Both the position numbers and the translations under genes were made by a program. Source: Lentilactobacillus rapi DSM 19907 = JCM 15042 (lineage in GTDB: Bacteria > Bacillota > Bacilli > Lactobacillales > Lactobacillaceae). From it: a stretch of DNA of 60,695 bases. Numbering within the stretch: position 1 is the first letter of the stretch; the number at the start of each line of letters is the position of its first letter. The stretch spans positions 1-60,695 of the forward strand of contig NZ_AZEI01000007.1 in the NCBI RefSeq assembly GCF_001436255.1, in the 5' to 3' direction. Shown piece by piece: positions 34,567 through 42,405 of this stretch. A model generated the notes under the pieces. The model searched no databases, was not told the DNA's origin, and saw nothing but the letters and a program-made list of their open reading frames with translations.

Positions 34567-35568
34567 TTACATGATAAACAGCATCGATTTGCCCGGCGTC
34601 TTTTGGTTTTGTTTGATAAGTTTGACAAACTGAACCAGCATTGCGGCCATCTTTGGTTCATGAAGAATATGTAAAATATCAATTGCGTCCTGCATTTTGT
34701 CAATTCCTTGTTTGCCATCAGAATTAATGTATTCGAACCAACCCTGATAGAATCTTAGCAAAATTGCATAGTTGCTGTCTTCTCTTTGAGCAACCAATTC
34801 TTGAAGGTGATGGAGAGTTTGGCGTGCCCAATCAAGCTTGCGAAAGTTGATGTAGGTGCTAAATAAGCCAAATAGTAGGCCTCCTTGAACGAGTGGCATG
34901 ATTGGAAAAGTCTCGTTGATCGATGTGCGTTTAATGGCGATTCTTTCAAGCTGGTGAACGGTTGCCAATGGCATTGCGTAGTGGCTGATGCCAAATAACA
35001 GTAGCTCAAATGAACTCCAATTTTCGATGTTATATAAATAAGAAATAATGGGTCGCATCATGATCCGTACCTGGCTAAACCTTTTATCCGTCATCTGGGG
35101 TTGATTAGTGTCGATGTCGTTCTTTAATAATTCTGCTTGAACTTGGTACAAAATTGCTAGCAGATGATGCCAGTCGGCTGTACCAGAATTTTCCAGTTCC
35201 AGAATTTTTTGATTGAAGTACATCATTGTTTTGGCAGGATTCTTTTCATATCGTTGTCTTGATGAGTCCAGATCTCGCATGAGGGTGACCAATGGCGTCA
35301 TGAAGTTAGCCGATAGAAATATCGGATTACCAATTAAAAAGGAAGATTTCGTTGCCAGAGTTGAATCTTTCCCCAGTAAGTACAAGAATTCTTCGGCGGA
35401 AAAATTAATTTTTCCCAGTAAGTGAATTAAGCGGGTAAAACCAATGTGTGAATCACCATTTTCAAACTTACTTATAAATGAAATGCTGTTATGTTCATCT
35501 GCCACCTGTTGAAGCGTTAGATGCCGGTCCTGCCGGAGCTTTCGGAAGAGCTTTCCTGGTTCATTCAT
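34567..35568 (-). CDS. Rgg/GadR/MutR-family transcriptional regulator
   Basis: A 333-residue regulator: N-terminal helix-turn-helix (GKLFRKLRQDRHLTLQQVAD, about 5-24, then SISFISKFENGDSHIGF) and a C-terminal repeat domain of TPR-like helices that in Rgg proteins binds a short hydrophobic peptide. ATG 35568 follows GGAGGG. It is divergent from an MFS gene with about 100 bases between starts, a layout that suggests control of that carrier. No short hydrophobic pheromone ORF was recognised beside it, so it may be a stand-alone or GadR-like type. Confidence 0.88.
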   Translation of the reverse strand: MNEPGKLFRKLRQDRHLTLQQVADEHNSISFISKFENGDSHIGFTRLIHLLGKINFSAEEFLYLLGKDSTLATKSSFLIGNPIFLSANFMTPLVTLMRDLDSSRQRYEKNPAKTMMYFNQKILELENSGTADWHHLLAILYQVQAELLKNDIDTNQPQMTDKRFSQVRIMMRPIISYLYNIENWSSFELLLFGISHYAMPLATVHQLERIAIKRTSINETFPIMPLVQGGLLFGLFSTYINFRKLDWARQTLHHLQELVAQREDSNYAILLRFYQGWFEYINSDGKQGIDKMQDAIDILHILHEPKMAAMLVQFVKLIKQNQKTPGKSMLFIM

Positions 35569-35670
35569 CAAATCCCTCCAATTAAATTATCATATAGTGG
35601 AATTTTACCATTTCTAGTCTAGTTCTTGGATACAGTGAAAACAATAACTAGAGAAAAGAAGTGGTTGAGG

Positions 35671-36942
35671 ATGAATTCGTACTATCGGAGCAAGGGATTT
35701 CGAGCGTTGATTAATGCGGCAGTTTTTAATGGGATTGGAAATAGCCTGTTTAATATTGTTTTCATTATCTATGCAAGTAGCTTGCCATTTAAGACATTAG
35801 CGGTCAGCCTGGCCTCATTTGTTACCTATCTACCCCAAATTCTAAACGTGGTGATTGGTTATTATGCGGATGGGACTCATCATAAATATTCGGCAATGAT
35901 AGCTGCCCGAATTGGTCAGTTTGGCTTGTTTATGGGATTGTCGGTGCTCATGCTGGGATCAACTACATTTTGGATTTTCATTGGTTTGCTTGCTATTAAT
36001 GTTGTCAGCGATTGCCTGGGACAATTTGCCAATGGGCTTGAGCTTCCTTACTTTAGGCACCTCGTTTCCAATAACGAGTTGAATGCGGCTATGGGGCTTG
36101 AAGTTGCCACTCAGACCACGTTACAGATGATTTTCCAAGGGATTGGTGCAGTTGGGATTGTTTGGCTAAATTATCATTATAGTTTGTTTGGGATTATTAA
36201 TGCCGTTACTTTTCTGGCGGCAGCGGGGATGATTTGGCTGAATAAATCAATCTTTGTTGGCATTGATCCTCTATTGGCAGTTAATCAGGTAGCGAAAGAA
36301 TTACAAAAAAAGCCATCCATGAAGGACAGCTTAATGATGACTGGAAAACTATTGTGGTCATACCGGTCATTGGTGTTTGTGATTGGATTCGCTTTTCTTG
36401 TTAATACGGTTGCCTGTGCATTAGATGGCTTGATCAATTTGGCGATTCTTCATAATCACGTGCTTTGGCTAGGAAACTATGGCAATAGTGTTGCGCTGGT
36501 CAATGTTTGTCTCTCAGCGGGAACGGTGTTGGGAGCCCTCATTCAGCATGACTTGTTTGCCAAGACGAACTTTTTGCGGTTAAACGGTTATGTCTGTTTA
36601 TCGCTGGTCGGGTTGGCGGCAAGTTATACTCTTAGCAACTCCCTCATGCTCATTACGATTGTGAGTGGTCTAAGCGGATATCTAATTGGAAAAGTCAATC
36701 CCCGCGTTTCAGCAGCATTCATTAAATTGATTCCAGATGATCAACTGGGTCGCTCAATGGGGTTTGTAAACATGATTGCCTTGGCGGGCGCCTCACTAGG
36801 TAGTGGACTGTTTTTAGCGATCGCCAATCTTGGCAGGGACGGTCTGCATACTAGCTGGTTGATATTTGGTGGTGCTTCTTTGTTAATCGCGTTGGCTTCT
36901 TGGATTTGCGACTTTTTGAATCGAACCCAGCCAGCCAAGTAA
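35671..36942 (+). CDS. MFS transporter divergent from rgg
   Basis: A 423-residue protein with 12 predicted membrane segments. Its N-terminal half has FNGIGNSLFNIVFIIYAS and GYYADGTHHKY (degenerate motif A), like Gram-positive MFS carriers of the multidrug/macrolide type. The start is taken as ATG 35671; an in-frame TTG further upstream (35626) lacks a ribosome site. It ends five bases before the convergent FakA-like gene. It is probably regulated by the divergent Rgg protein. Substrate unknown. Confidence 0.8.
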   Translation: MNSYYRSKGFRALINAAVFNGIGNSLFNIVFIIYASSLPFKTLAVSLASFVTYLPQILNVVIGYYADGTHHKYSAMIAARIGQFGLFMGLSVLMLGSTTFWIFIGLLAINVVSDCLGQFANGLELPYFRHLVSNNELNAAMGLEVATQTTLQMIFQGIGAVGIVWLNYHYSLFGIINAVTFLAAAGMIWLNKSIFVGIDPLLAVNQVAKELQKKPSMKDSLMMTGKLLWSYRSLVFVIGFAFLVNTVACALDGLINLAILHNHVLWLGNYGNSVALVNVCLSAGTVLGALIQHDLFAKTNFLRLNGYVCLSLVGLAASYTLSNSLMLITIVSGLSGYLIGKVNPRVSAAFIKLIPDDQLGRSMGFVNMIALAGASLGSGLFLAIANLGRDGLHTSWLIFGGASLLIALASWICDFLNRTQPAK

Positions 36943-36947
36943 CCAAG

Positions 36948-37199
36948 TTATCCTTTCAATCCTCGCGCTTGCCTGTCCATATCTTCAACGACAATATCAA
37001 AAATTTCGCCGAGGGAGGCGCAGTATTCTAAAATCTTCCAGGGGTAATTGGTGTGAAAGTGAATTTTCATCAGGGTTTCATCGCCAACGGCCAGCAATGA
37101 ATCGCCGTCAAACCTGGCAAGAATTTCGTCGTTTAAATCATCTTCGCTAAGTGGGCAACCTTCAATTAAAAGTTGGGTATCATATTTATATTTAATCAT
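36948..37199 (-). CDS. Stand-alone FakA C-terminal-like domain protein
   Basis: An 83-residue protein. YDTQLLIEGCPLSEDDLNDE, then FDGDSLLAVGDETLMKIHFHTNYPWKILEY and GEIFDIVVEDMDRQ (positions 28-77) match the end of the C-terminal domain of FakA/DAK2 fatty-acid kinases, where GDSL...V-DD-L-KVH-HT..P is conserved. The kinase (DhaL) domain is absent. It starts 22 bases after the GST gene and looks intact as a small gene. It may bind a FakB-like partner or acyl phosphate; this is inference. Confidence 0.72.
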   Translation of the reverse strand: MIKYKYDTQLLIEGCPLSEDDLNDEILARFDGDSLLAVGDETLMKIHFHTNYPWKILEYCASLGEIFDIVVEDMDRQARGLKG

Positions 37200-37221
37200 T
37201 GGTAAGTTCCTTTCTGAACTG

Positions 37222-37860
37222 CTAGTGGTCTGATTTCTCAGTTAATGAATGAGGGGCACCTTCAATTTGAAGCACCGCTTTGACACTGGGGACTTGGCGC
37301 ATCCTCGTATCAAATTGCACTAAATTATGAAACCTTTCCAGTGGATAATCAAGTCGTTGCATCCAGTTGGTCATCACAAATAAGTAAGGATCTGCAACCG
37401 TGAATTTGTTTCCCATCAGCCAGGGACCTGCAAAATGACTTTCCACAAATTGCAGCCGGGGCGCAACCCGTTGCCAGACCAGCCGTTTTGAATCAGCGGT
37501 ATTAGGCAGCCAATTGCCTTTACGAAACGGTGAGATGAAGTTCTTATGGAGTTCACTGGCGATATAATTCATCCAAATTCTGAGTTGCCAGTAATTGCTC
37601 GAGTTCTGAGCGAACGAATATCGGTGATCAGCTTGGCGATCAATATACGCCAAAATCACCGCGCACTCCGTTAGATATGTATTCGCTTGAGTCTGAAGAG
37701 TTGGCACATAGGACTTTTCGTTGATCTGGTTGTAGTCGCCCTGTTGCCAAGTCTTTGTGTCCAGATTGACTTTTTCCACTGAAAAATTTAAGCCGCTGTC
37801 TTCTAGTAAAATATGCGGTGCCATGGCGCTGGTTCCTGATGCGTAAAACAAATTCAGCAT
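37222..37860 (-). CDS. Glutathione S-transferase family protein (beta-class-like)
   Basis: A 212-residue two-domain GST: thioredoxin-like N-terminal domain (LFYASGTSAMAPHILLEDSGL, with KSYVPTLQ holding the cis-Pro, and LTECAVILAYID as the Glu/Ser glutathione site) and an all-helical C-terminal domain (GNKFTVADPYLFVMTNW). This fits bacterial GSTs that detoxify electrophiles. It follows the ArsR-type gene by 53 bases and precedes the FakA-like gene, so the three form one transcription unit. Confidence 0.87.
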   Translation of the reverse strand: MLNLFYASGTSAMAPHILLEDSGLNFSVEKVNLDTKTWQQGDYNQINEKSYVPTLQTQANTYLTECAVILAYIDRQADHRYSFAQNSSNYWQLRIWMNYIASELHKNFISPFRKGNWLPNTADSKRLVWQRVAPRLQFVESHFAGPWLMGNKFTVADPYLFVMTNWMQRLDYPLERFHNLVQFDTRMRQVPSVKAVLQIEGAPHSLTEKSDH

Positions 37861-37913
37861 ATGAAGATCTCCTTGTTCGATTGTTATCGAAATACAAAGT
37901 GAAAAAGAAAAGA

Positions 37914-38204
37914 CTATAAGGATTCCAGAAACGAGGGCAGGTATTCCTTAAAAGTCTTCTCGTTAATTGACAAGTATTTGGTTTGCGCAGCTTGGCGGGT
38001 GTTGGTTAACCCAGCGTGACGCAGTGCCTTAAAGTGATACGAAACGGTCGATTTACTGATATTGAGCTGTTCACTAACTTCCGAACAGGTCAGCTCCCGA
38101 TCAGAATGATCCAGGATCCGTAAAATCCGAATGCGGTTTGGCTCACTCAAGGTCTTGAAAATTTCTGCCAACTGATTGTCTTTATTACTTTGTTCGATAT
38201 TCAT
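37914..38204 (-). CDS. ArsR-family transcriptional repressor
   Basis: A 96-residue winged-helix protein: FKTLSEPNRIRILRILDHSD then ELTCSEVSEQLNISKSTVSYHFKALRHAGL. ELTCSE has a Cys at the position of the metal/thiol site in ArsR helix alpha3, but the usual CxC pair is missing, so metal sensing is doubtful and redox or another signal is possible. It heads the GST operon. The -10 box ends six bases before the ATG and there is no ribosome site, which indicates a leaderless mRNA. Confidence 0.9.
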   Translation of the reverse strand: MNIEQSNKDNQLAEIFKTLSEPNRIRILRILDHSDRELTCSEVSEQLNISKSTVSYHFKALRHAGLTNTRQAAQTKYLSINEKTFKEYLPSFLESL

Positions 38205-38210
38205 AGAACT

Positions 38211-38239
38211 AACATACGACTAGAATATAGAATTGTCAA
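38211..38239 (-). promoter_or_regulatory. ArsR-GST operon promoter, leaderless
   Basis: Minus strand: -35 TTGACA (38234-38239), 17-base spacer, -10 TATGTT (38211-38216). The transcription start is expected at or next to the A of the ATG at 38204. Confidence 0.75.
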
Positions 38240-38246
38240 ACTCGAT

Positions 38247-39275
38247 TCATTCATTTGAAATAGCCACTTTGCCGATTTCGTGATTGGTTTCGACCAACGC
38301 ATGGGCTCGTTTAAGGTTGGCAACGTTAATCGGCCGCAATACTTTCGTAACGGTTGAGTGAATGTCACCATTGTCCAAAAGGCGGGCAACTTCATCCAAA
38401 ATCTGATGCTGGGTGATCATGTCGTCAGTGTGATAATACGATTTGGTGTACATCCATTCCCAGTTAAAGGAAGCAGCTTTCTTGGTCAACTTTTGCAAAT
38501 CAATCCCGCGCTTGTTTTCGGTAATTGCGCAAACCGCACCCTCTGGTTTGATAAGCTCAGCAATCTCGTTCCAATGCCCATCGAGGTCATTTAAATTGAG
38601 AATAGTGTCAACATAATGGAAACCCAGTTTGCGAACTTCGGTAACCAAGTTCGCACGATGGTTCACGGTATAATCGGCACCATTTTGCTTGACCCACTTG
38701 ATTGTCTCAGGACGAGAGGCACTGGCAATTACTTTGAGACCGGCTAAGTGGGCGAGCTGGGTCGCAATTGAACCGACGCCACCGGAACCGTTAATGATGA
38801 GGATGGTCTGTCGTGCGTTCTGTTCGCGCGCCTTTCGGTCAATCCGTAATCGTTCAAACAACGCTTCCCATGCGGTTAAGCTGGTAAGCGGCATGGCACC
38901 AATTTCAGCGGCGGTTAATTTGGTCGGTGCGTGACCGACAATCCGCTCGTCAACCAATTGGTACTGACTATCCGATCCGGAACGGATAAAGGAACCAGCA
39001 TAGAAAACCTTGTCGCCCGGCTTAAACAGCGATACGTCATCACCGATCTTCTCGACGATTCCGTAAGCGTCCCAGCCAATGACTTTGGGTTGCTTTAGGG
39101 TTCCCCGGCCATGCCCGCGGACACCCACATCGACGGGATTAACCGAAGTGGCGATTACTTTAACAAGCAGGTCGTGACCCGCTGGGGTGGGGACCTCCTC
39201 TGTAAATTCTTCAAGACTATCTGGATCATTAATTGGTAAATGTTTCGTAAAGCCAATTGCTTTCATTGTTGTCAT
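38247..39275 (-). CDS. Zinc-type alcohol dehydrogenase-like / quinone oxidoreductase (MDR)
   Basis: A 342-residue medium-chain reductase without the catalytic zinc cysteines. TSVNPVDVGVRGHG, VIGWDAYGIVEKIG and INGSGGVGSIATQLA (NADPH site) match the ZADH/quinone-oxidoreductase group. The start follows AGGAGAG. It is divergent from an HxlR-type regulator, an arrangement seen for redox-sensing QorR/HxlR proteins and their quinone reductases, so response to quinones or aldehydes is likely. Two palindrome P copies lie upstream. Confidence 0.87.
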   Translation of the reverse strand: MTTMKAIGFTKHLPINDPDSLEEFTEEVPTPAGHDLLVKVIATSVNPVDVGVRGHGRGTLKQPKVIGWDAYGIVEKIGDDVSLFKPGDKVFYAGSFIRSGSDSQYQLVDERIVGHAPTKLTAAEIGAMPLTSLTAWEALFERLRIDRKAREQNARQTILIINGSGGVGSIATQLAHLAGLKVIASASRPETIKWVKQNGADYTVNHRANLVTEVRKLGFHYVDTILNLNDLDGHWNEIAELIKPEGAVCAITENKRGIDLQKLTKKAASFNWEWMYTKSYYHTDDMITQHQILDEVARLLDNGDIHSTVTKVLRPINVANLKRAHALVETNHEIGKVAISNE

Positions 39276-39294
39276 TTAAGTTCTCTCCTCTCAA

Positions 39295-39418
39295 CTAGTG
39301 AGCAAATCCAAGCGGTTAGGAGTCGGAGCGTAAGTCTCCACAGAGGAAAATTCCTGGTTTTGGAATTTCCCTCTGTGGTGCTTACGTGCAGATTCCTGCT
39401 TGGAGGAGCTGTCCTAAA
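39295..39418 (-). repeat. Palindrome family P, copy 8
   Basis: Reverse orientation, from AGTGAGCAAATCCAAGCGG to GGAGGAGCTGTCCTAA. Core CCACAGAGG / CCTCTGTGG; lower helix AGGAGTC / GATTCCT. Confidence 0.8.
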
Positions 39419-39421
39419 ATC

Positions 39422-39542
39422 AGTGAGCAGATCCAAGCGGTTAACAATCGGAGTGTAAGTCTCCAACGAGGGGAATTCCCGATTCTGGAATTTTCCTCGA
39501 TGGTGCTTACATGCAAATCCTGCTTGGAGCAGCTGACCTAAT
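39422..39542 (-). repeat. Palindrome family P, copy 9
   Basis: Directly follows copy 8 in the same orientation. Core CCAACGAGG / CCTCGATGG carries two mismatches, so this copy is partly decayed. Confidence 0.75.
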
Positions 39543-39629
39543 TACAGTTCCAGTGTAAAACGCTGAAATTTCTTTTCAAGAAGTGAATTTTAATTAACTA
39601 AGTTACAAATTCTTCACCTAGGGAAATCG

Positions 39630-39658
39630 TTGAAACGTTGATTTGAATGACTTATGAT
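39630..39658 (+). promoter_or_regulatory. HxlR-type gene promoter
   Basis: -35 TTGAAA (39630-39635), 17-base spacer, -10 TATGAT (39653-39658). CGTTGA occurs twice in tandem and AAATC/GATTT arms frame the -35 box, a possible autoregulatory site. Confidence 0.6.
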
Positions 39659-39691
39659 GGAGAAAATGAAGGCCAAAGAGGATTGATATAC

Positions 39692-40042
39692 ATGAAACGT
39701 CACATTTATGATTGTCAAAAGGGTTGTCCGGTTGAAAGCACCTTGCAAATCATTGCTGGAAAATGGAAGAGTGTCATTATTTATCATTTAATGACTGGTA
39801 CTGAACGCTTCAATGATCTGCAAAAACAAATGCCAGACTGTTCACGGCGAATGTTAGCCTTGCAGCTTCACGAACTTCAAGCAGATGGCGTGATCCAAAA
39901 GAAAGTTTATCCGGTCATTCCCGTTAAAACTGAATATTCACTGACTGACTTTGGCCAAACCCTGCGCCCAGTGATTACCGCGATGGAAACTTGGGGTAAC
40001 TTGTATAATCAACGGGCAACCCGCCAAGCAGCTACTAACTGA
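39692..40042 (+). CDS. HxlR-family transcriptional regulator
   Basis: A 116-residue winged-helix protein. It begins with CQKGCPVESTLQIIAGKWK, the HxlR core with the N-terminal cysteine that senses reactive electrophiles or oxidants in family members such as HypR, YodB and QorR. RRMLALQLHELQADGVI is the recognition region. ATG 39692 is preferred, with AGAGG before it; the longer reading frame has no ribosome site. It probably controls the divergent MDR gene. The MazG-like gene follows 25 bases later and may be co-transcribed. Confidence 0.88.
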   Translation: MKRHIYDCQKGCPVESTLQIIAGKWKSVIIYHLMTGTERFNDLQKQMPDCSRRMLALQLHELQADGVIQKKVYPVIPVKTEYSLTDFGQTLRPVITAMETWGNLYNQRATRQAATN

Positions 40043-40067
40043 TTTTAAATGAAATGGAGAATGAGGA

Positions 40068-40385
40068 ATGACTTTAAAACAGCATCAAGATTGGCTGGTC
40101 GATTTTTATAAATCCCGTGACTGGTATCAATACTCATCTTTTATTCGGCTTAACTTTTTGAACGAAGAAGTGGGGGAACTTTCCCGAGCCATTCGGGCGA
40201 TTGAAATTGGCCGGGATCATCCAGGTGAAAACACTTCAGCCAAGGACCGCAATTATAACCTTCACGAGGAATTAGCCGACGTGATGGATCAAGTGTTGAT
40301 TTTATGTAGCCAGTATGACGTGGATCCGGACAGCTTGATGGGCTTTAGCGAGCGAAAGTTGGAAAAGCGGTTTGAGGATGAGTAA
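40068..40385 (+). CDS. MazG-like nucleotide pyrophosphohydrolase
   Basis: A 105-residue all-alpha NTP pyrophosphatase-like protein. The metal site EEVGELSRAI ... HEELADVMDQVLI gives the ExxE-(n)-ExxD pattern. Single-domain MazG-like enzymes of this size form dimers or tetramers and clear non-canonical or damaged nucleotides. The ribosome site is AATGGAGAATGAGG. It may be transcribed with the HxlR gene. Confidence 0.85.
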   Translation: MTLKQHQDWLVDFYKSRDWYQYSSFIRLNFLNEEVGELSRAIRAIEIGRDHPGENTSAKDRNYNLHEELADVMDQVLILCSQYDVDPDSLMGFSERKLEKRFEDE

Positions 40386-40496
40386 AGTCAAAAGCTTATA
40401 GGGCAACTCACGAATTCTCAAAACTATTTTTTGTGGAAGCGAATCAACAAATTAATTGTCGGAAATGGTACTATTCCCTGTGAGGAGAGCGTGCCA

Positions 40497-40544
40497 ATGA
40501 CAAAGCAAATACATTTTAGAATGGATAATACATGTATCCATTAG
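40497..40544 (+). pseudogene. Truncated RelB/CopG-like antitoxin start
   Basis: Behind GAGGAGAG, an ATG opens a 15-residue frame (MTKQIHFRMDNTCIH) that resembles the first strand of a RelB/DinJ antitoxin and stops at once. TGGATA motifs follow and recur before the next gene. The remaining 40386-40620 sequence has no other gene. Confidence 0.45.
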
Positions 40545-40620
40545 ATTTATACAAACGTTCAGTTAACTATTTGGATACATAAAATGGCTCATTCAAAATA
40601 TCAAGGTCCGAAGATAATCG

Positions 40621-40648
40621 TTGACATTTAATGAAAATTTGGTATTCT
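40621..40648 (+). promoter_or_regulatory. Promoter of the second relB-type gene
   Basis: -35 TTGACA (40621-40626), 16-base spacer, -10 TATTCT (40643-40648). Confidence 0.7.
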
Positions 40649-40690
40649 AAAGTTGAATTGTGTTACACTCGTCATACAAGAGGTGATAAG

Positions 40691-40975
40691 ATGGTAAAGA
40701 CTGATTTAAAACCAGCGACAGTGTCTGTTCGAATTAATCCGGATGTAAAGAAGCGCGCAATTGAAAAGTTAGCAAAATCTGGACTGTCATTATCGGATTA
40801 TACGCGAATTGCAATCACGAGCGTCGCCAATGATGGGTTGCCGAAGTACTTTGGGATCCCCAATTCAGAAGTTTTAGGTGCTGTTAACGAAATGATTGAT
40901 GATGCTACTGGAAAAACGCACATGCCCGAAACTCATAGTCTGAAGGAATTAAAGGAACGGTTGAATGATGACTAA
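40691..40975 (+). CDS. RelB/DinJ-family antitoxin (partner toxin truncated)
   Basis: A 94-residue ribbon-helix-helix antitoxin: PATVSVRINPDVKKRAIEKL then GLSLSDYTRIAITSVANDGLP, and an acidic C-terminus that would mask a YafQ/RelE toxin. ATG 40691 follows AGAGGTGATAAG. Its stop overlaps the start of a short toxin remnant, the usual coupling of dinJ-yafQ. With the toxin gone it is an orphan antitoxin that might still repress, or counter related toxins elsewhere. Confidence 0.85.
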   Translation: MVKTDLKPATVSVRINPDVKKRAIEKLAKSGLSLSDYTRIAITSVANDGLPKYFGIPNSEVLGAVNEMIDDATGKTHMPETHSLKELKERLNDD

Positions 40976-41051
40976 TATTACCAAATATTCCTCAAAGTTC
41001 AAACGCCACTACAAGCGCGTTTTGAAAGATCCACAGAGATTGCCAGCATAA
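40968..41051 (+). pseudogene. Truncated YafQ/RelE-type toxin
   Basis: A 27-residue frame overlapping the antitoxin stop. NITKYSSKFKRHYKRVLKD is the N-terminus of YafQ-type mRNA interferases, which are about 90 residues long. The catalytic His and aromatic residues are missing, so it cannot be active. Confidence 0.75.
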
Positions 41052-41063
41052 CTATAATACTTG

Positions 41064-41116
41064 AAAGAGGATCCTCATCGTTAGCCATTAAGGCTTAGTG
41101 ATGAGGATCCTCTTTA
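41064..41116 (+). terminator. Terminator after the toxin remnant
   Basis: AAAGAGGATCCTCATC and GATGAGGATCCTCTTT form perfect 16-bp arms around a 20-base loop. The T-run is short, so it may serve either strand. Confidence 0.75.
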
Positions 41117-41147
41117 ATAATGGTCATTTACAAGATCCAACGATTGG

Positions 41148-41429
41148 TTAACTGCCCCCTTTAGCCTTTAATTCCAACTCGATTTTTTCCAGGTCGGCGA
41201 GGGTGCCAATCGTACATTCGTTGATTTGGGCGCTCTTTTTGATGTGTGCCATCAAAGTGAACAAGTCGCCGGGAATCTCCCAGTGCTGCTGGGTATGGTC
41301 AGCGTATACCGTTACCGCGCCATTTCGGTTTTCCACCCGGTAGCTAATTTGATGTTGCTTTTTGGTTACCTGGTTATAGTCTTCAAAGGCGGCCCGCAGT
41401 TGTTGCATTAATTCATTGTGATCGATCAT
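41148..41429 (-). CDS. Small conserved-looking protein of unknown function
   Basis: A 93-residue soluble protein, starting IDHNELMQQLRAAFEDYNQV and containing QHQISYRVENRNGAVTVYAD. An alpha-beta-beta-alpha layout is suggested. The ribosome site AGAAAGGTTGGTGACAC precedes the ATG. No family is recognised and neighbours give no clue. Confidence 0.6.
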   Translation of the reverse strand: MIDHNELMQQLRAAFEDYNQVTKKQHQISYRVENRNGAVTVYADHTQQHWEIPGDLFTLMAHIKKSAQINECTIGTLADLEKIELELKAKGGS

Positions 41430-41502
41430 GTGTCACCAACCTTTCTTCTAAATTCATTGTAGTCGGTGAGTTGAACATTTTACAAGTTTGGCGAAGAAGG
41501 CA

Positions 41503-42147
41503 TTAAAGATTAAACAAACCGTGGAGAATCATGCTACTGTAAATGCTCTTGGTTCGCAGATACACAACTCCGAGGATGATGCCTAGAGCGATACGACCAA
41601 AGACGCCGATCAGTTCCGGAGGTGTAAATAAGGAAGTCCGGGTGAAATCCCAGTGAGCCAAGCCGAATAATATACTCGAGCCGATAACAGCCCAGGTTGG
41701 GGAATTATAAAACGTAAACAAAACTTGAATTAAGCTTTTGCGAAATGTTAATTCCTCTAAAATTGGGGCAAGAATTGAAAGGTAGATAACCATGAGAAAC
41801 GGGTGCACCGCTCGAATGCTATCGATTGACTGTTCATTAACGTTTGGATGCGGATAGAAGTGAATTATTAAAATTGCAACAATCATCATTGCAATAAAGC
41901 CGGTTATAATTGTCAGCCAAAGTTGTCGTTTGTGGTTAGCTCGAAACGGTTTGAGATCTGTTTTCAAATCCTGCCGCAGGAGAAAAATGGCGATTAAAAC
42001 ATCAACCGACTCCATAACCAGATTTAGGAAAAGAGCTGTGTTAATGGTTAACTTGGCATGGCCGATAAAAAGGGCCGTTGAGTAATGAGTTAAAATGAAA
42101 ACAAGAATGACCAGCCAGTATTTTGTTAAATTCCTACTTTCGCTCAT
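41503..42147 (-). CDS. CPBP-family intramembrane metalloprotease (CAAX/Abi type)
   Basis: A 214-residue protein with about six to seven membrane segments. The family motifs are present in order: EELTFRKSLIQ (motif 1, two Glu), FGLAHWDF (motif 2, His), and MILHGLFN (motif 4, His). Such proteins mature peptides or provide bacteriocin immunity. No bacteriocin gene is visible nearby. The start is ATG 42147, with AGGTG seven bases before; ATG 42153 or GTG 42156 are alternatives. Confidence 0.85.
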   Translation of the reverse strand: MSESRNLTKYWLVILVFILTHYSTALFIGHAKLTINTALFLNLVMESVDVLIAIFLLRQDLKTDLKPFRANHKRQLWLTIITGFIAMMIVAILIIHFYPHPNVNEQSIDSIRAVHPFLMVIYLSILAPILEELTFRKSLIQVLFTFYNSPTWAVIGSSILFGLAHWDFTRTSLFTPPELIGVFGRIALGIILGVVYLRTKSIYSSMILHGLFNL

Positions 42148-42180
42148 GGACATCACCTGGAATCCCGTTTTGGGTTCATT

Positions 42181-42309
42181 CTAGAGCTCCTTTTCCCTAA
42201 TTGCGAGCAAAGATATTGCGATGCAAGTGATAAGAATGATGCCACCAATTAGGATGTAAGGGCTAAACTGTGAGGCCGTTAAATTTCCAAGGATGATTTC
42301 ATTACTGGC
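42181..42309 (-). pseudogene. C-terminal remnant of a membrane protein gene
   Basis: A minus-strand frame without start, ending at 42181, reads about 42 residues including SQFSPYILIGGIILITCIAI and a charged tail, REKEL. It resembles the last helix of a polytopic permease. Its 5' side stops abruptly at the terminator-repeat R copy, which suggests deletion at that repeat. Confidence 0.5.
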
Positions 42310-42311
42310 CC

Positions 42312-42395
42312 CCAAAAAAAGTAAGGCATTCCAAAATCAAAATGCATTACTTTTTTACTTAGATTCTGGGATCAAATCGCTGTTTGCCTCAGTTT
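42312..42395. repeat. Terminator-repeat family R, diverged copy
   Basis: GTAAGGCATT / AATGCATTAC hairpin (42321-42350) flanked by A- and T-runs, followed by a weakly conserved tail. On the minus strand it is placed to terminate the MHS carrier gene. Confidence 0.65.
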
Positions 42396-42405
42396 CACAC
42401 ATCCA

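Noticed and set aside
35569-35670. Short hydrophobic pheromone gene beside rgg
   Set aside because: No small ORF with a hydrophobic C-terminus and ribosome site was found in the divergent gap or after rgg.
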